Assembly: GCA_030278955.1 (NCBI GenBank) | Contig: JAOANR010000008.1 | Location: 42,391,301-42,455,300, forward strand | Direction: 5' to 3' | DNA from: Hygrophila difformis | Taxonomy: Eukaryota > Streptophyta > Magnoliopsida > Lamiales > Acanthaceae | Length of the DNA: 64,000 bases | Shown: positions 1 through 11,325 of the stretch, piece after piece | How the letters are laid out: the number at the start of each line of letters is the position of its first letter | Numbering within the stretch: position 1 is the stretch's first letter | Position numbers and translations under genes: made by a program | The notes under the pieces: generated by a model | Told to the model about the DNA's origin: nothing | The model's database searches: none | Seen by the model: only the letters and a program-made list of their open reading frames with translations

Positions 1-372
1 GTGGTTCTTGTATAAACTAGTTGTGATATATGGTGATTTGGAACTTGTTAGTTGGATTTATGCCTTGGAGTGTAAATTGAGGAATTTAAAAAGGGATTTG
101 TTGAGTAGTTATGAGTTAAAGGTTTTAATGGATTTTAATATGTTGAGTTGAAACCCTTGTTTAAGTGTTGTTATGCCATATCTTTATTTGAATATGTTGG
201 ATATTAAAATGCCTTGTAGTAAAATGTGAATTTGGTGCTTGTTAATTGTTTTGGTGTTTTATAATTGGGGGAAAGTTGCTTGTTAAAGATAATGGCTAGC
301 ATGGATAATTATGTTATGCAATTTTCATTTCCTTTGGGACATGTTGGTTATGGACTTTTATTTTAAGTTAAT

Positions 373-375
<3 letters not shown>

Positions 376-406
<31 letters not shown>
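376..406. repeat. (TA)n microsatellite
   Basis: About 15 uninterrupted TA units lie inside the D LTR. The matching place in the 3' LTR has only about five units near 47460. A longer TA run at 60357-60385 borders the Helitron. The run is therefore variable between copies and was the Helitron's landing site. Confidence 0.95.
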
Positions 407-411
<5 letters not shown>

Positions 412-1332
412 TTGCTCTTGAAATTGTTAAAGAGATGAAATAGAAAGTCATAGTGGGAATTTTATTAAAGTTCTTTTAAACCTTGTAGAATACCTTTGGT
501 TATAGAAGCAACTTTTATTATCTTGTTTTAAAGAATCTTGGGATGAAGAACTATGAGTTTCACTATGGACTTTGTTAGTTATTTTAGCATTTTCTATAGT
601 ATGTTGGGAAATATGAGACACGTGATGTTAGTTAATTTAATTAACTAATATCATTGTATATTTGGTTTAATTTATTAAATTTGGGGAATTAGCTATGTTT
701 GGATTGTTGGGGTATTCTAATTGAATGGGTTAAATTGGATTGCTTGTTTTGATGAAGTGGTGTGGAGTTGGAGGAATTGTAGATAGGGATTGAAGGCGGA
801 CGGGGTGTTGGAATGAGGAGGAGATTATGGTATTGGCATGTTAAATTATTTCTATTCTTACAATTGTATTCTTGTATAGGGAACATCCGTGATTTCATGT
901 TAAAGCCATTGGGAGATTGGAGATGTTCAAAAAGGAAGCTTCGAATATTGATAACATAGGCAAGGGTTAGAATAGCATATTAGATAGGGGTTAGGTATTA
1001 GAATTAGGAATAGACTATTGTTATAATCGCCTATTATTGCCTTAGATTGGGAATTTCTGTGTGATCGGATTTCCTGCGTATAATGAGGATGCCTTAGAAT
1101 TAGGCTGGAACCGTTTGCGAATATCCCTAATATTGTTATGCTCATAATCTAGAACTAGCTTACGATTAGATAAGATCTACCATGCCTTAGTTTAGGATGG
1201 AATCTTGCGTTGCTTCTATTTTGATGTTATGAGTTGAGTGCCGATACGTGGGACTTGGCACACCCTTGATTATACTTAACTCGTGGTGAGTTGTTTATCT
1301 TGTCATGATGTGTTGATATTATTGTGAACCTA

Positions 1333-1590
1333 AATTATGCGTTCGAGGATATTAGATATCCTAACTATGTTTACGAGTCGGTACCCGATTGGGCATAGTT
1401 AGTATCTTATCCTGGGCATGTTGGCCTTCGAGAGCGAGATGCTCTGGGCTAGTGATTGTGAAATGTATTGAATTATGCTTTCGAGGATATTAGATATCCT
1501 AACTATGTTTACGAGTCGCTACACGATTGGGCACAGTTAGTATCTTATCTTGGCATGTTGGCTTTCGAGAGCGAGATGCTCTGGGCTAGT
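1333..1590 (+). repeat. 138-bp tandem duplication in D LTR
   Basis: The block starting AATTATGC at 1333 recurs at 1471 with scattered changes. The shared text includes GAGGATATTAGATATCCTAA and a GAGAGCGAGATGCTCTGGGC stretch. The second unit is about 120 bp. The middle of each unit contains a perfect ATTAGATATCCTAA-like near-palindrome. Confidence 0.9.
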
Positions 1591-2425
1591 ACCCGCCATG
1601 ACCGTAAGCCACTTATTTCAGCTGTTAGTGTCCGCGGCGGGGGCACTGTGGGTATCTCTTCCGACCATTAGGGGAGTGGACCCTATTTGGAGAGGAATAC
1701 CGACCATGGTACTTAGGTTGCGCGCTAGACATTCTTCTGTGTTGCATTTAGGGTAGATAGACACTATAGGTCATAACATTTCATCTCATCATTCATCATG
1801 CATCTTTTATTGCAGTGGTTGAAGCACCGGTATGGGACGGTGTGATGTTTATTTCCTGTATTTATTTATGTCTTTAAATATTATTACTATTATTATTGTT
1901 GTTATTATTATTAGCATAATATTATTGTTAAAGTACCCCCATTTCCCCTGTTATATCTATTCCTTGCCAGTACGTTGTACTGACACCTTGTTGTTGTTGT
2001 CTGTTTTATAGATCGTCCTACGGATAGCGCAGAGCACGATGATGGGGGTTCGGGTTGAGCGGACTAGCTAGGCTGCATTCCTTATATTTATTGTTTAGAA
2101 TAAATATTATATGCTCTTACCCGTTCTTTGATGAGAATATTTGTTATTCCTTAAATGTGATCGATGTCACATATGATTTATTTATTGGGTATTTCTGGTA
2201 TTGGATTTATGAGCATGTCGTTTCATTTCAGGGCTTGTAGCCCGGATATGTCATGTTATGTTCTTTGGATTATTTACTTTTGTTGGCAGTTATTACTGTG
2301 ATGTATGTTTCTGTTTATACCTCGCTTCGTATTGACTGTCTAAGCTGAGTGATCAACAGTTTAGAACAGTTAATATGGCGGTGACGTCACGAAAATGGTT
2401 TTAAAATTTTCGGGGCGTTACATGT

Positions 2426-2437
2426 TGGTATCAGAGC
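2426..2437 (+). promoter_or_regulatory. Element D primer-binding site (tRNA-Met type)
   Basis: TGGTATCAGAGC lies three bases after the LTR end. This is the usual plant Ty3/gypsy primer site, complementary to the 3' end of initiator tRNA-Met, where minus-strand DNA synthesis starts. Confidence 0.9.
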
Positions 2438-5400
2438 TGTTATGCTCTATTATGTGCTTAGAACTTGATAGAAGCATGTGGTGAGGTGTGCGGGGATTGC
2501 ATACATGATAGGTTTGCATTGTCATATGCTAGCTAGATTTATTCTTATGCTCTGGTGTTCTATTTATTATATTGCGCACCTTGTGAATTCACGCCATGGT
2601 TTGCAAGATTACCATGGGAGGATAAAAAGGATATATTCCGGGGATCTATGCTTAAATTCAGTTAGCAGCTTATTATAGAAGTTGCTGAATAATTAATGTT
2701 ATTATTATTACTGCTTGCCTGAGAATATTATTGACTTATTGTATTGTGATAATGTATGGAGCATGTGTTTGAGGCAAATTGCAGGTATTGAGTATAGGGA
2801 TGACTTGATTGCGAAAGATCGTCATGAAGCACCTGAGCCGTTAAGCGTGGGATCACCGTCAACAACAAATTCCTTCTGTGATCCCCGTAGCTATTTGGAG
2901 CGGATCGCATATGCAAGCCAGGATATATAGATATTGAATGCTGATCCATTGTCAGTAGTTGGGCAAAACATCAGGAGAATAATATCTCAGACAACTTCAA
3001 ATCCCAAGATACCACATGGAGCTCACCCAAGTGTATCGACCGGCGGAATTAAGGTCACATTCGATTTGAGACATCGAATTGAGTACACTATAGAGATTAT
3101 CTGGAGGTGTTGATTCGAGTTAATGCCGAAAGGTGTGATGCTTGAAACGCTGATATATGTATATAATTAATTATTTATTTATGTATTTATTGGTTACGCT
3201 CTATCTCTAAATCTTTCTATTTTATTTTCTTAATTATGAGAAAATGAATTCCTTTATTATTCTTCCTTGCTTCTTTTGAAGATTCTACTGTGTACGTTTC
3301 GGTACCAGTCTTCTCTTCGAGTTAAACTTCTCATTGTGTCTTGTACTGTCAAATCCCCTATGGAGCCATCTGAATGGTTTCCATTGATTCTATGACACCA
3401 TTAATATTTTCCACCATTTCAATATTTTAATAGCTCGAATTATCCGCCATCTACTCTAGTATGTTATGATCGTAATTATTTAAATCTTTCAAACTCCTCT
3501 TTTGTCCTCCAAAATTATATGATAACATTGTCACTGACTTCCTTACATCTTCTGGAAGTTTCTTGAGTATTCGTTGGGGGTCAGCTCTTTCCTTTTAACT
3601 ATCATTCATCATTCTTAATTCATACTACCATATCATTTCTACCCAAAGTTGAGTTGTTGCTCACGGGGCATTCTGTTAGTGCTTTATATTGTCTATTGAT
3701 ATATTATCCCTATAATAAATTGGAGTCTCTATCAGTCAGCATGATTCATTTTGCTAATGCGAGTCATCCCATTATTGGATCACTTGTTTAATTATATTTG
3801 TCCCATTATAGAATGACGCTCATCTCAGTATCTTTGTTTCCGCGATTATTTCCCAATTCATTTCAGATTTCATAATAATAATTTTTTTTGGCACCCTCTC
3901 AGTCATTTTAATTTTCACCATTCTGATTCTTTTTCACTAAAATCTGACTTTTATCTTCTTCGCGAATTCCTTTTCAAAGGAAATAGAATCGTTCTACCCT
4001 TGTCTACTTATTTGCGGTTGTCCCATCAGGACAATGCCATATAGACATTTAACTTCTAGTAGGGAAAATTATAAGGCTTCTGCAATCCTACTATTTCCTA
4101 CTACCTTCTATTCAAGTATTATACTTAAGGGTAATCAGGAGTGCTTTAATGCATCCTGATGACCTATTTCTAATTGCATTCGCCTTCAACTTGTTAGTTG
4201 AAGTACTCTTTCCAGATATAAGACATTTTGTTGTGAAGCAAAGTGCTATACTTATCTACCTTTCTTCATGTGGTCCGCAAACAACGATTTTTAGTTATTT
4301 CGCATTTCTTTACATCTGTATCGGAAGATTTCGTCCCCCGATATAATTCTGGATTTACTATACTATCGGAAATTTGATCTCACATCCTACCTTGTGTTGG
4401 AGATTGTTCGTTTGATTTTTGTGATGCAGGTTTATCCAAAGGCGAGAAATTCTATAGGACCGTCGAGATAACACCGCGACTTGTGCAATTGCCATCAAGG
4501 ATATGAAGCAAAAACATCTAGCAGTGTAGATGAATTATTCGGAATGGAATTAACTCACTAGACCATTCAAACAATTCTCAGAGGCCAATTAACTGTTAAA
4601 AGTTTAGAATTGTGAAATATATCCTCATGATGAGATGAATCTGGAATGCCATCAAGACTAACGCTGCGAGCCGAAGTTCGAGATGGCTCCCGGGATAAAA
4701 TTCACTGAAGGTTTGGATCGGTAAGCATGAAAATCGAGTGAATTGTATTAAATTTCCAACGTTCCAATGAGACAATACAAGACTGGCGAGAGAAATGCGG
4801 GACGAGATGCAGCGAAACACAGAGTTTAAGGCCAGCATAATGATTGCATCTCATAAATCCTGATACATAACGTAAAAAGTGTGAGAAGAAACACAGCAGG
4901 AGCTTGAGACGCGCGGATTACCAACGTATGATGAGCTCATTTTAAGGCGACATATCTAATTGATTTGTCGAATCTATGGGGGTTTAGAGAAAAGGCTGCT
5001 CGTTGAAATTGAATCCTAGATATAATCTGGATTTCTAATGATTGGATACGAGTTTGTGGATTAGTTCCCAGTGTAAGTGGGGAGAAACATTTGATGAAGT
5101 TAAGTTCCTCATACAATAGCCAACAACGTTCGAATGTCAGGTTGGCATTATCTATGAACTAATTGGAAAGAAAGTAAATAATCCCTCTTCAACTAGGTGG
5201 TTCTTCGAAATGAGAAGATTTGAGTTCAGAACTCTTCAAGAGACGACTAGAGCTTCCGGAATTATCAGAGACATGCTGGGTTTGTTTGGAAGCATGAAGA
5301 GAATTGAAATGTGATCTACCACTTGAGTCCTCAGCTATAAACACGCATGAGGTGTTCCATATATCCCAGTTGATGGAAGTGGTATATGATTCAACCGAAC

Positions 5401-5638
5401 TATGCAACCTGATGATGTGGAGCTTGATGAGAGTCAAGAATACGAATCGTTACTTAGGACGACTAATCAAACGAAAGGTAAAGTACTTAAGTGTAAGATG
5501 CTTCAGATGGTGAAAGAACTATGATCTCGGCATGTGCCGAGGACATGATGCAAGGAACCAAAAGAAGCGTGCAGGAAGTGTTCAGAGTTGAATCTCACCC
5601 CAATTTAGTAGAGATTATCCATGATCCATACCTTATGC
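2438..5638 (+). pseudogene. Element D interior, decayed, almost no coding capacity
   Basis: The space between D's primer site and polypurine tract is about 3.2 kb. An intact relative (element B) has about 6.4 kb there. Only short ORFs occur. The one recognisable piece is near 5340-5450. It reads VFHISQL, followed after a frame change by a stretch that resembles the integrase-tail/chromodomain junction of elements B and F. I recognise no gag, protease, RT or RNase H motif. The region 2440-5330 has no gene I can name. Confidence 0.6.
5340..5450 (+). pseudogene. Remnant of integrase C-terminal tail in D
   Basis: The translated start VFHISQL matches the VFHVSQL motif that precedes the chromodomain-like tail in elements B, E and F. 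The next codons need one frame change to keep matching the Asp-Pro-Thr...Leu-Gln-Pro region. It shows that D descends from a Ty3/gypsy chromovirus. It is too short and broken to encode anything. Confidence 0.65.
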
Positions 5639-5672
5639 CATTCGGGGACGAATGATCCTAAGGGGGAGGGAA
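5639..5672 (+). promoter_or_regulatory. Element D hairpin and polypurine tract
   Basis: CATTCG and CGAATG (5639-5644, 5649-5654) form a perfect 6-bp stem with loop GGGA. The polypurine tract AAGGGGGAGGGAA (5660-5672) follows and ends where the 3' LTR begins with TGTAACATCC. The tract primes plus-strand DNA synthesis. The same arrangement with a different stem sequence occurs in A, B, C and E. Confidence 0.8.
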
Positions 5673-6354
5673 TGTAACATCCTGAGTAATTATCTCATAT
5701 TTGAATAATTAATTATGATTAATTATACAAAATGGGCTAATTGAGAATCAAATTAGAGGGATCAATTATATGGATGTCCTTAGAAAAATAATTGAGAATT
5801 GGGTCAAGACAATTTAATTAAAGGAGAAGCCCATGCCAATGGCTTGGCCCAAGCCCATTACTCTTGTTAGCATTTTTGATTTAAGATTGGGGAAATCCCT
5901 TCACCCATTTCCCATCATTTGAACAAGATAGAAAACTAGGGATTCCATAGGAGAGCTCATGGCATTGAGGAGAAGGAGGAAGGAGCCACCATTTTCGGAG
6001 CTCGAAACAAGGAAGAACTCGGCATTTTAGAGGTAATGATTTTCCCCAACCTTACTCTTCTTCTTCTTGTTCTTCTTCTCTCTCAAACCCCATCTTCCGT
6101 TTCTTTCTCCTTCTCGTCGGGGCTAGGACAGCGAGTTGCAGTGGTGTCGCCGTTGTGGCGGTGTCGGAACGGAGGTGAGGGAGTGTTGGTGTGGCCGTAG
6201 ATGGTGGTGGCATATCGGAGCAGCAGCGGCTGCTACCAATGTACAGAGCAGCGCAGCTCGCTGCCATGGAGGCGACAGCGGATGGCGGTTCAAGTGACGT
6301 CTGGTGGTTGTGGTGGTGCGGCTGCTGGGTTGTGGTGGCAGCGGCTGTGGTGGG
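5673..6354 (+). mobile_element. Element D 3' LTR, fragment 1
   Basis: It starts TGTAACATCCTGAG directly after the polypurine tract and is cut at 6354 by element C. The corresponding part of the 5' LTR lies before the window. It contains a TTC-rich stretch near 6055-6085, GAGGTAATG near 6030 that could be a splice donor, and a GC-rich stretch with overlapping short ORFs (6052-6394) that look non-coding. The last five bases, GTGGG (6350-6354), are the target duplicated by C. Confidence 0.85.
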
Positions 6355-8713
6355 TGTAATACCCGGGGAATTTGTTAAGAAAGATCGGAACTAATTTAAT
6401 TAGATAAATTATTGCACGGGAATGTCGCGAGCATTAACCCGAGTTCGTAATAAAATCAAGATAGAAATTTCGAACCGGAAATGACCCGAGAAGTCGAACC
6501 GAAAGCGTAGAGGATAGTAAACCGATAGAGAAAAGAAGAAAAGATCCGACGGACCATGCGAACCGCCGAACCAGCCGGTCCGGCCGCCGCGCGCCCTCCG
6601 CGCGCCCACGCGCGGCCACCGCGCGGGGTGAGGGAGACGCGTCCCAGGACTGGTCGCGCGCATTCCGCGCGGACAAAGGCATAAGTGCGCGTCACCACCG
6701 CGCCAGTGGCAAGCCGATCACAGCCTTAGGGAAAGGCTTAAGGATGGATTTGGGGCGCCCATTCCCCATTCTTTTCAGAAAACAAACCCTAGACTCTCCC
6801 ATCCTTCCTCTCCAAGCCGAAAACCCTTCGAGTGCACTTTCCGGCGAGTATTCCGGCGAAGACGGGACGACCGGGACGAAGCCTCTGCCTTCTAAACCCT
6901 TGGTAAGTAATAGTATAGTGTTCAATTCGTCCATAAGTCTTAAAAACTCGAAATCTAACATCCTTTCCGTTGCTACGATTTCACGTCGGGGGACGAACAA
7001 AAAGTGATCGGAGAAGTTGGCCGTTCATCGCGACCTTAGGTTAAAAGATATAGACACGTAAGTTAAGACCTTACTCTTCAATTTTTGTGGTTTATTGTCG
7101 TTTAAATTAAAAGATCTAGACACGTAACTAAAATCGGTTTTCAAAAACCCTATTTTCGACCAATTTCAGTAACTCGACTAAAACTCCATCTTCGGGAATT
7201 CAAACCAAAAAATTTTCAACATGAATTTTGTTCATAAGACTCTAAACTACCTTTTGTCAAAATTTCAGCCATTGACATAAAGATTTGATACCCCAAATCG
7301 TGACGCAAAGTTTCTGTGTAAAAACCGAACGTTCAAAATCCTGACAGTTTTAATGACTCGACTTGATGCATATTTTTCACCCGTTTATAGACTGAATTAA
7401 ACTTGCATTTCTAAACAAAAGTTGTAGGAAATTGTGTCGAGATTATACATATAAAATTTCATGAATTTTGGAGTTCATTTGATATGTCAAATCGGACGAA
7501 TACAGAACCTGCATAAAACCGATTTTTGAATCCGAGCGTGAAGTGTATTGATGATGATTTTTGAACATCTAAATATCATTATTTCCAAAAACTTAAAACA
7601 TGAAAGTTGTTCATTAAGATGTTTTCTACAACCTGTAAAAATTTGGATCAATTGGTCTTAGTATGAATTTTTAATCGGCCTTGGACTAAACTGCGTCGAA
7701 ATCGATTTTCCGGGCAGAAATCCTTCCTTGTAAGAACTCAAATTTTGACTCGTTTCGAAACCTTATTTGGAGAAACTCAAAACATGAAAGTTGTTCGTAG
7801 AGGTGTTTGTGAATTACTGTATTAATTTCAGAATTTTTGGTTAGAAGGTGAAATTTTAAATTAAAAAGGCGTAAACTGTGACATTTGGAATTTTTCGAAC
7901 TTGAGAAAACTCGAACTATGAAATGCGATATCGAATATCTTGTAAGCGTTGAAACATGAACTTTCGAAAAATCCCGTTTACTAGGCTGAGCCGATCCTCA
8001 TGCTATCATTATTTTGAGACTGCCTCGTTAGTGGTCTCCCTACTATCTGAGATTGCCTCGTTAGTGATCTCTCGCGCGCTGTATTTATTTGGATCGCCTC
8101 GTTAGTGGTCCTACTATCATTGAGACTGCCTCGTTAGTGGTCTCCCATTTATTTAGACTGCCTCGTTAGTGGTCTTATGTTTTGAGATTGCCTCGTTAGT
8201 GATCTCCCGGTATGATGTCCTCTTCTTAGTCATCGGGATAATACTAAAAGACTTGTGCGTGTGTATTTAATTAAATTGCATTTATTTATCATGCTTTTAA
8301 ATTATGCTTTAAAATTTTACTTTTAAGTTATGCTTTAAAATTTCATATTCTAGTCTTATGTAATAATCATGTCTTTCCGCAGCAAGTAACCTATAAATTT
8401 TAAATTAATTTTAATATGCATAAAAAGTCTAACTTTTAATTAAATACATGTAACCCCTTAAATTGTTTAGCTAGGAATTAACTTACTCGGTATATTTTTA
8501 TACTGATAAACCCGTTGTTATTTTTCTTTTACAGAGTATGTCGAGTGACGCATGCACATGCACTTGGGGGAAAACTTTTATGGGCATTTTCATTCCTTGC
8601 ATTTTAATACTGTTTTATCGGGCCTGTTGAACCCGAGGTTTGGCCATGTTGGCCGTGATTACTTTCCGCTGCATTATTTACTCTTTGACATGCATGGATG
8701 ATTACTATTCCGT
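6355..8713 (+). mobile_element. Element C 5' LTR, left part
   Basis: It starts TGTAATACCCGGGG and is cut at 8713 by element A; the rest is at 28037-28206. A GC-rich block (about 6560-6660) precedes an AT-rich block holding several diverged copies of a module with the phrase AACATGAAAGTTGTTC, then a hairpin array at 8016-8206. Splice-like signals are a donor GTAAGT at 7058 (or GGTAAGT at 6903) and an acceptor TTCTTTTACAG ending at 8534. The ORFs here are shadows. Confidence 0.93.
8016..8206 (+). repeat. Array of six covarying hairpins in C 5' LTR
   Basis: Six units share the loop core GCCTCGTTAGTG. They are flanked by complementary arms that change together: GAGAC/GTCTC (8016-8038), GAGAT/ATCTC (8049-8071), GGATC/GGTCC with one G-U pair (8091-8111), GAGAC/GTCTC (8122-8144), AGAC/GTCT (8155-8175) and GAGAT/ATCTC (8184-8206). 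A structure kept while its sequence changes suggests selection on folded RNA or DNA at some time in the lineage. Confidence 0.85.
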
Positions 8714-11102
8714 TGTAACACCCCGGTTTTTTGTCACCCAGGTCGGGATGTCACCGCCACACCTCCCTAGTAAGACACGGTTTCTCCGGCTTACTAAAGA
8801 GATGCAAGGCTAGGTATTTCAGTATTTAAAAGCATTCAAAACATTTGCAAACAACCCATACAATATAGTCTCGAAAACAATAATATCATAACGCAGCGGA
8901 AAAAGTATTTAAGTATAATATTGTAGCGGAAATGTAAATACGACCAACATGGTCAAAACACGGGTTAAACAGGCCCATTTATTCTAATGTCTAATGCAAG
9001 AATTTAAATAATAAAGTTTGAAAAAATATAGTTCCCCCATGCATGAATGTGCTCATGATCATTCCACATACTCTGTAAGGAAAAAGGAAAATAAAATGAT
9101 TTGGTCAGCACAACTTGCTGAGTAAGTTAACACATGCATGATCGTAGGGTTTAAAAGCCATTAATTTAATATTTACATAAAAACATGATAATATTCATAA
9201 CTAATTTAAATAAAGCCATAATTAATTTAAATAAAGCATTTAATAATTTAAAGGACAACAATTAAAATATTTAACTATCCCCATTACTCCCAAGATTTAG
9301 TATTTCAAGTATTTCACGATTGCATCGCAATCTCGTCAAGTTTAGCCGGAAACCGGCGGCCGCAGCCGTATCTGTCATACCCAGTACCACTCCGGAGCCT
9401 CGGGAAACCCATAAGGATATTCACGAGAGTGTAGGCCATATATCTCATGCCGTTTTGGCAACATATCTCAATATTTCGCACGGGGTCACCATCGTCCATA
9501 TATGCACGAAGTGAATCGTTAGGAGGGCACCCTGCAGAGCACTCACCCCCTAATTTTAAAGATCAAGTTTGTAAAGGTGATTTCCTAATTTTCCAGATTT
9601 CATATGTTTATTTCAAAGAGTCTTCTACTCGTTTAAACCTTAAAGGCTAGTTTCACCGTTTCAACAATATTTCAAGATTTGACTTGGTCAACCACAGTTT
9701 ACTCTAAAATTTATTAAAAATCGAGTTTAATTCCAAAAATTCTGAAACTTTACCACTGACTCAGAAACATCGAGATGAACAACTTTCATGTTTTAACGTT
9801 TTCAATCCGAGATAGCGAAATAGGTCAAAAACATCAATTTTCGTCATAACATTAATCTGTCCGAATTTCTTGTACAGCAGTTCAAGATTATCAAAATCTA
9901 CCATAGCAAATCAACTCCAAACTTAATGAAATTTTACAGAGACCTTCTTAAGACATTTATCTACAACTTTCATGTTCGGCTAAAGATCTAAATCGGTCTA
10001 CAACTAATGTCAACAACGTGATCAAGATCGGACCTAAGTTCTGTCAAGAATTTCAAGATCCAATTTCAAGCAGTTCGGTTTCGGGTGGATTTCACAAATC
10101 AAAACGTCTCTAAAAATTCTGAAAAATTTACAGTAGATAGATCTACGAAAGATTTGATGAAGCTTTTAGTTTTATGTGTTTTAATTACTCCCAAAACCAT
10201 GTAAGCGTTAACTTACAGATTTATAGATATCCGGGATCGTCTATTTCGAAGGCGTGGCTTCCAGTCCTCCGTCTATCCTCTCCGTTCGTCGGGTTCTACG
10301 TTCTAGATCCGATTCGGGGCGTAGAAAGAAAAAGAAGAAGGTTAGGATTCGTTTTCGAATCGTATATTGAACAAGGATCGGATCGACGCTTACCACGATG
10401 CTGGAGATCTTCAAATTTTCGTCCAAACAGTCCTCGCCTTGGTTTCGTGCCTCCGACGACTCCGGAATTAGGGTTTTCGGACGTAGAGAGTTGTAGGGTT
10501 TTGGAAAAGTGTTCGGAGCTTTTAAGAGGGCTTATTTATAGGTAAAATAAGACCTAGGGGCGTCCAAGGTCTCCCTCTAAGAGTCTTGAGCCGAATGGTG
10601 TTCAACCGAAGTCGGAAAATCCGGATTCGGGCGAGTAAATCTCGCACCAAACAAATCTGTGGGGTGGCGCGGCCGTGGCGCGCCCATTGCCCATTGACCG
10701 CGTGGCTGCCGCCTGGACTTCGGTCCGGGCGGGTCGTGCGATCCGTCGTGCTTTTCCTCCTCTCCTTCGGACTTCTATCCCTCTATGCTCCCGGATTCCG
10801 ATTTCCGGGGTATCTTCGGGTTCCTACTTTCTCTCTAAATTTTTACTCGGGTCTAATTGCATGTTCGGACTCGGATTCTCGAGTTCATTGGTGTCGGGTT
10901 TCGGTGTACAATTTATTTACCTTTAATAATTCTTTTTATTTAATTAATTTCCTTTTAATTCCTTTTTAAGTTAAATCTCATTTCCTTATCTTTACTTATT
11001 TATTTATTTGCTGGATTTATCTATTTATGATATTTATTTTATTTATTGTTTATTTATTTAATTATTATTTTATTTTATGTTGGAAAATTCTCGGGTATTA
11101 CA
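8714..11102 (-). mobile_element. Element A 3' LTR (complete, 2389 bp)
   Basis: The full LTR runs from TGTAACACC to GGTATTACA as read on +. In the sense direction it has a GC-rich part (about 10570-10800) and a possible intron with donor GTAAGTTA at 10216 and acceptor CTTACAG ending at 9073. It also has a GCCGG-AAA-CCGGC hairpin at 9345-9357 followed by a GGCGGCCGC block, and a GACCA/TGGTC hairpin near 8941-8953. The element G LTR is a close relative. I see no real gene in it. Confidence 0.93.
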
Positions 11103-11141
11103 GTCTACCCTCCTTAAGAATCAACTTCGTCCTCGAAGTTG
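11103..11141 (-). promoter_or_regulatory. Element A polypurine tract and upstream hairpin
   Basis: On the minus strand the tract (TTAAGGAGGGTAGAC) lies against the LTR. It is preceded by the perfect hairpin CAACTTCG-AGGA-CGAAGTTG (11122-11141). A second purine tract with an LTR-like start is near 11302-11315. Confidence 0.85.
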
Positions 11142-11325
11142 TGTTTCGGCTTTTCTCGTGCTAAGGTCTTTTGTTTGGTTTATTATTTTGTGACTGAACT
11201 TAGAATTAAAACTTCTAAGCTGCCTACGTACCCTGTGAAGGGATCAAGCCATAACGTAGTTCAAAAGTTTACAAAAATGCACGAAAAATAGGTGGTATGA
11301 CATCCTCTCCCCCTTAAGATTGCAG

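Larger units (their letters stand above)
1..2422 (+). mobile_element. Element D, 5' LTR (left end outside window)
   Basis: This is the 5' LTR of the oldest element in the nest. It ends in GCGTTACA at 2422 and is followed at once by a tRNA-Met-type primer site. Bases 1 to about 290 match 37741-38015, and the next part matches 47353-47690 and 60386-60590, which are pieces of the same element's 3' LTR. By eye the first 280 bases differ at about seven places, near 2.5%. Joining the 3' pieces suggests an LTR near 3.6 kb, so about 1.2 kb lies before the window. It contains a TA run, a 138-bp tandem duplication and a polypyrimidine-TATAG site near 2010 that could be a splice acceptor. I see no credible gene in it. 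Confidence 0.85.

Noticed and set aside
2715..2930. 71-aa ORF after D's primer site as gag remnant
   Set aside because: No gag motif (such as YYLGGEAD or FKELVRFAP) is visible, and an ORF of the same size lies on the other strand.
6052..6394. Overlapping ORFs on both strands in a GC-rich part of D's LTR
   Set aside because: Low-complexity Ala/Val/Trp-rich or Ser/Thr-rich translations on both strands, inside an LTR, with no motif and cut by an insertion.
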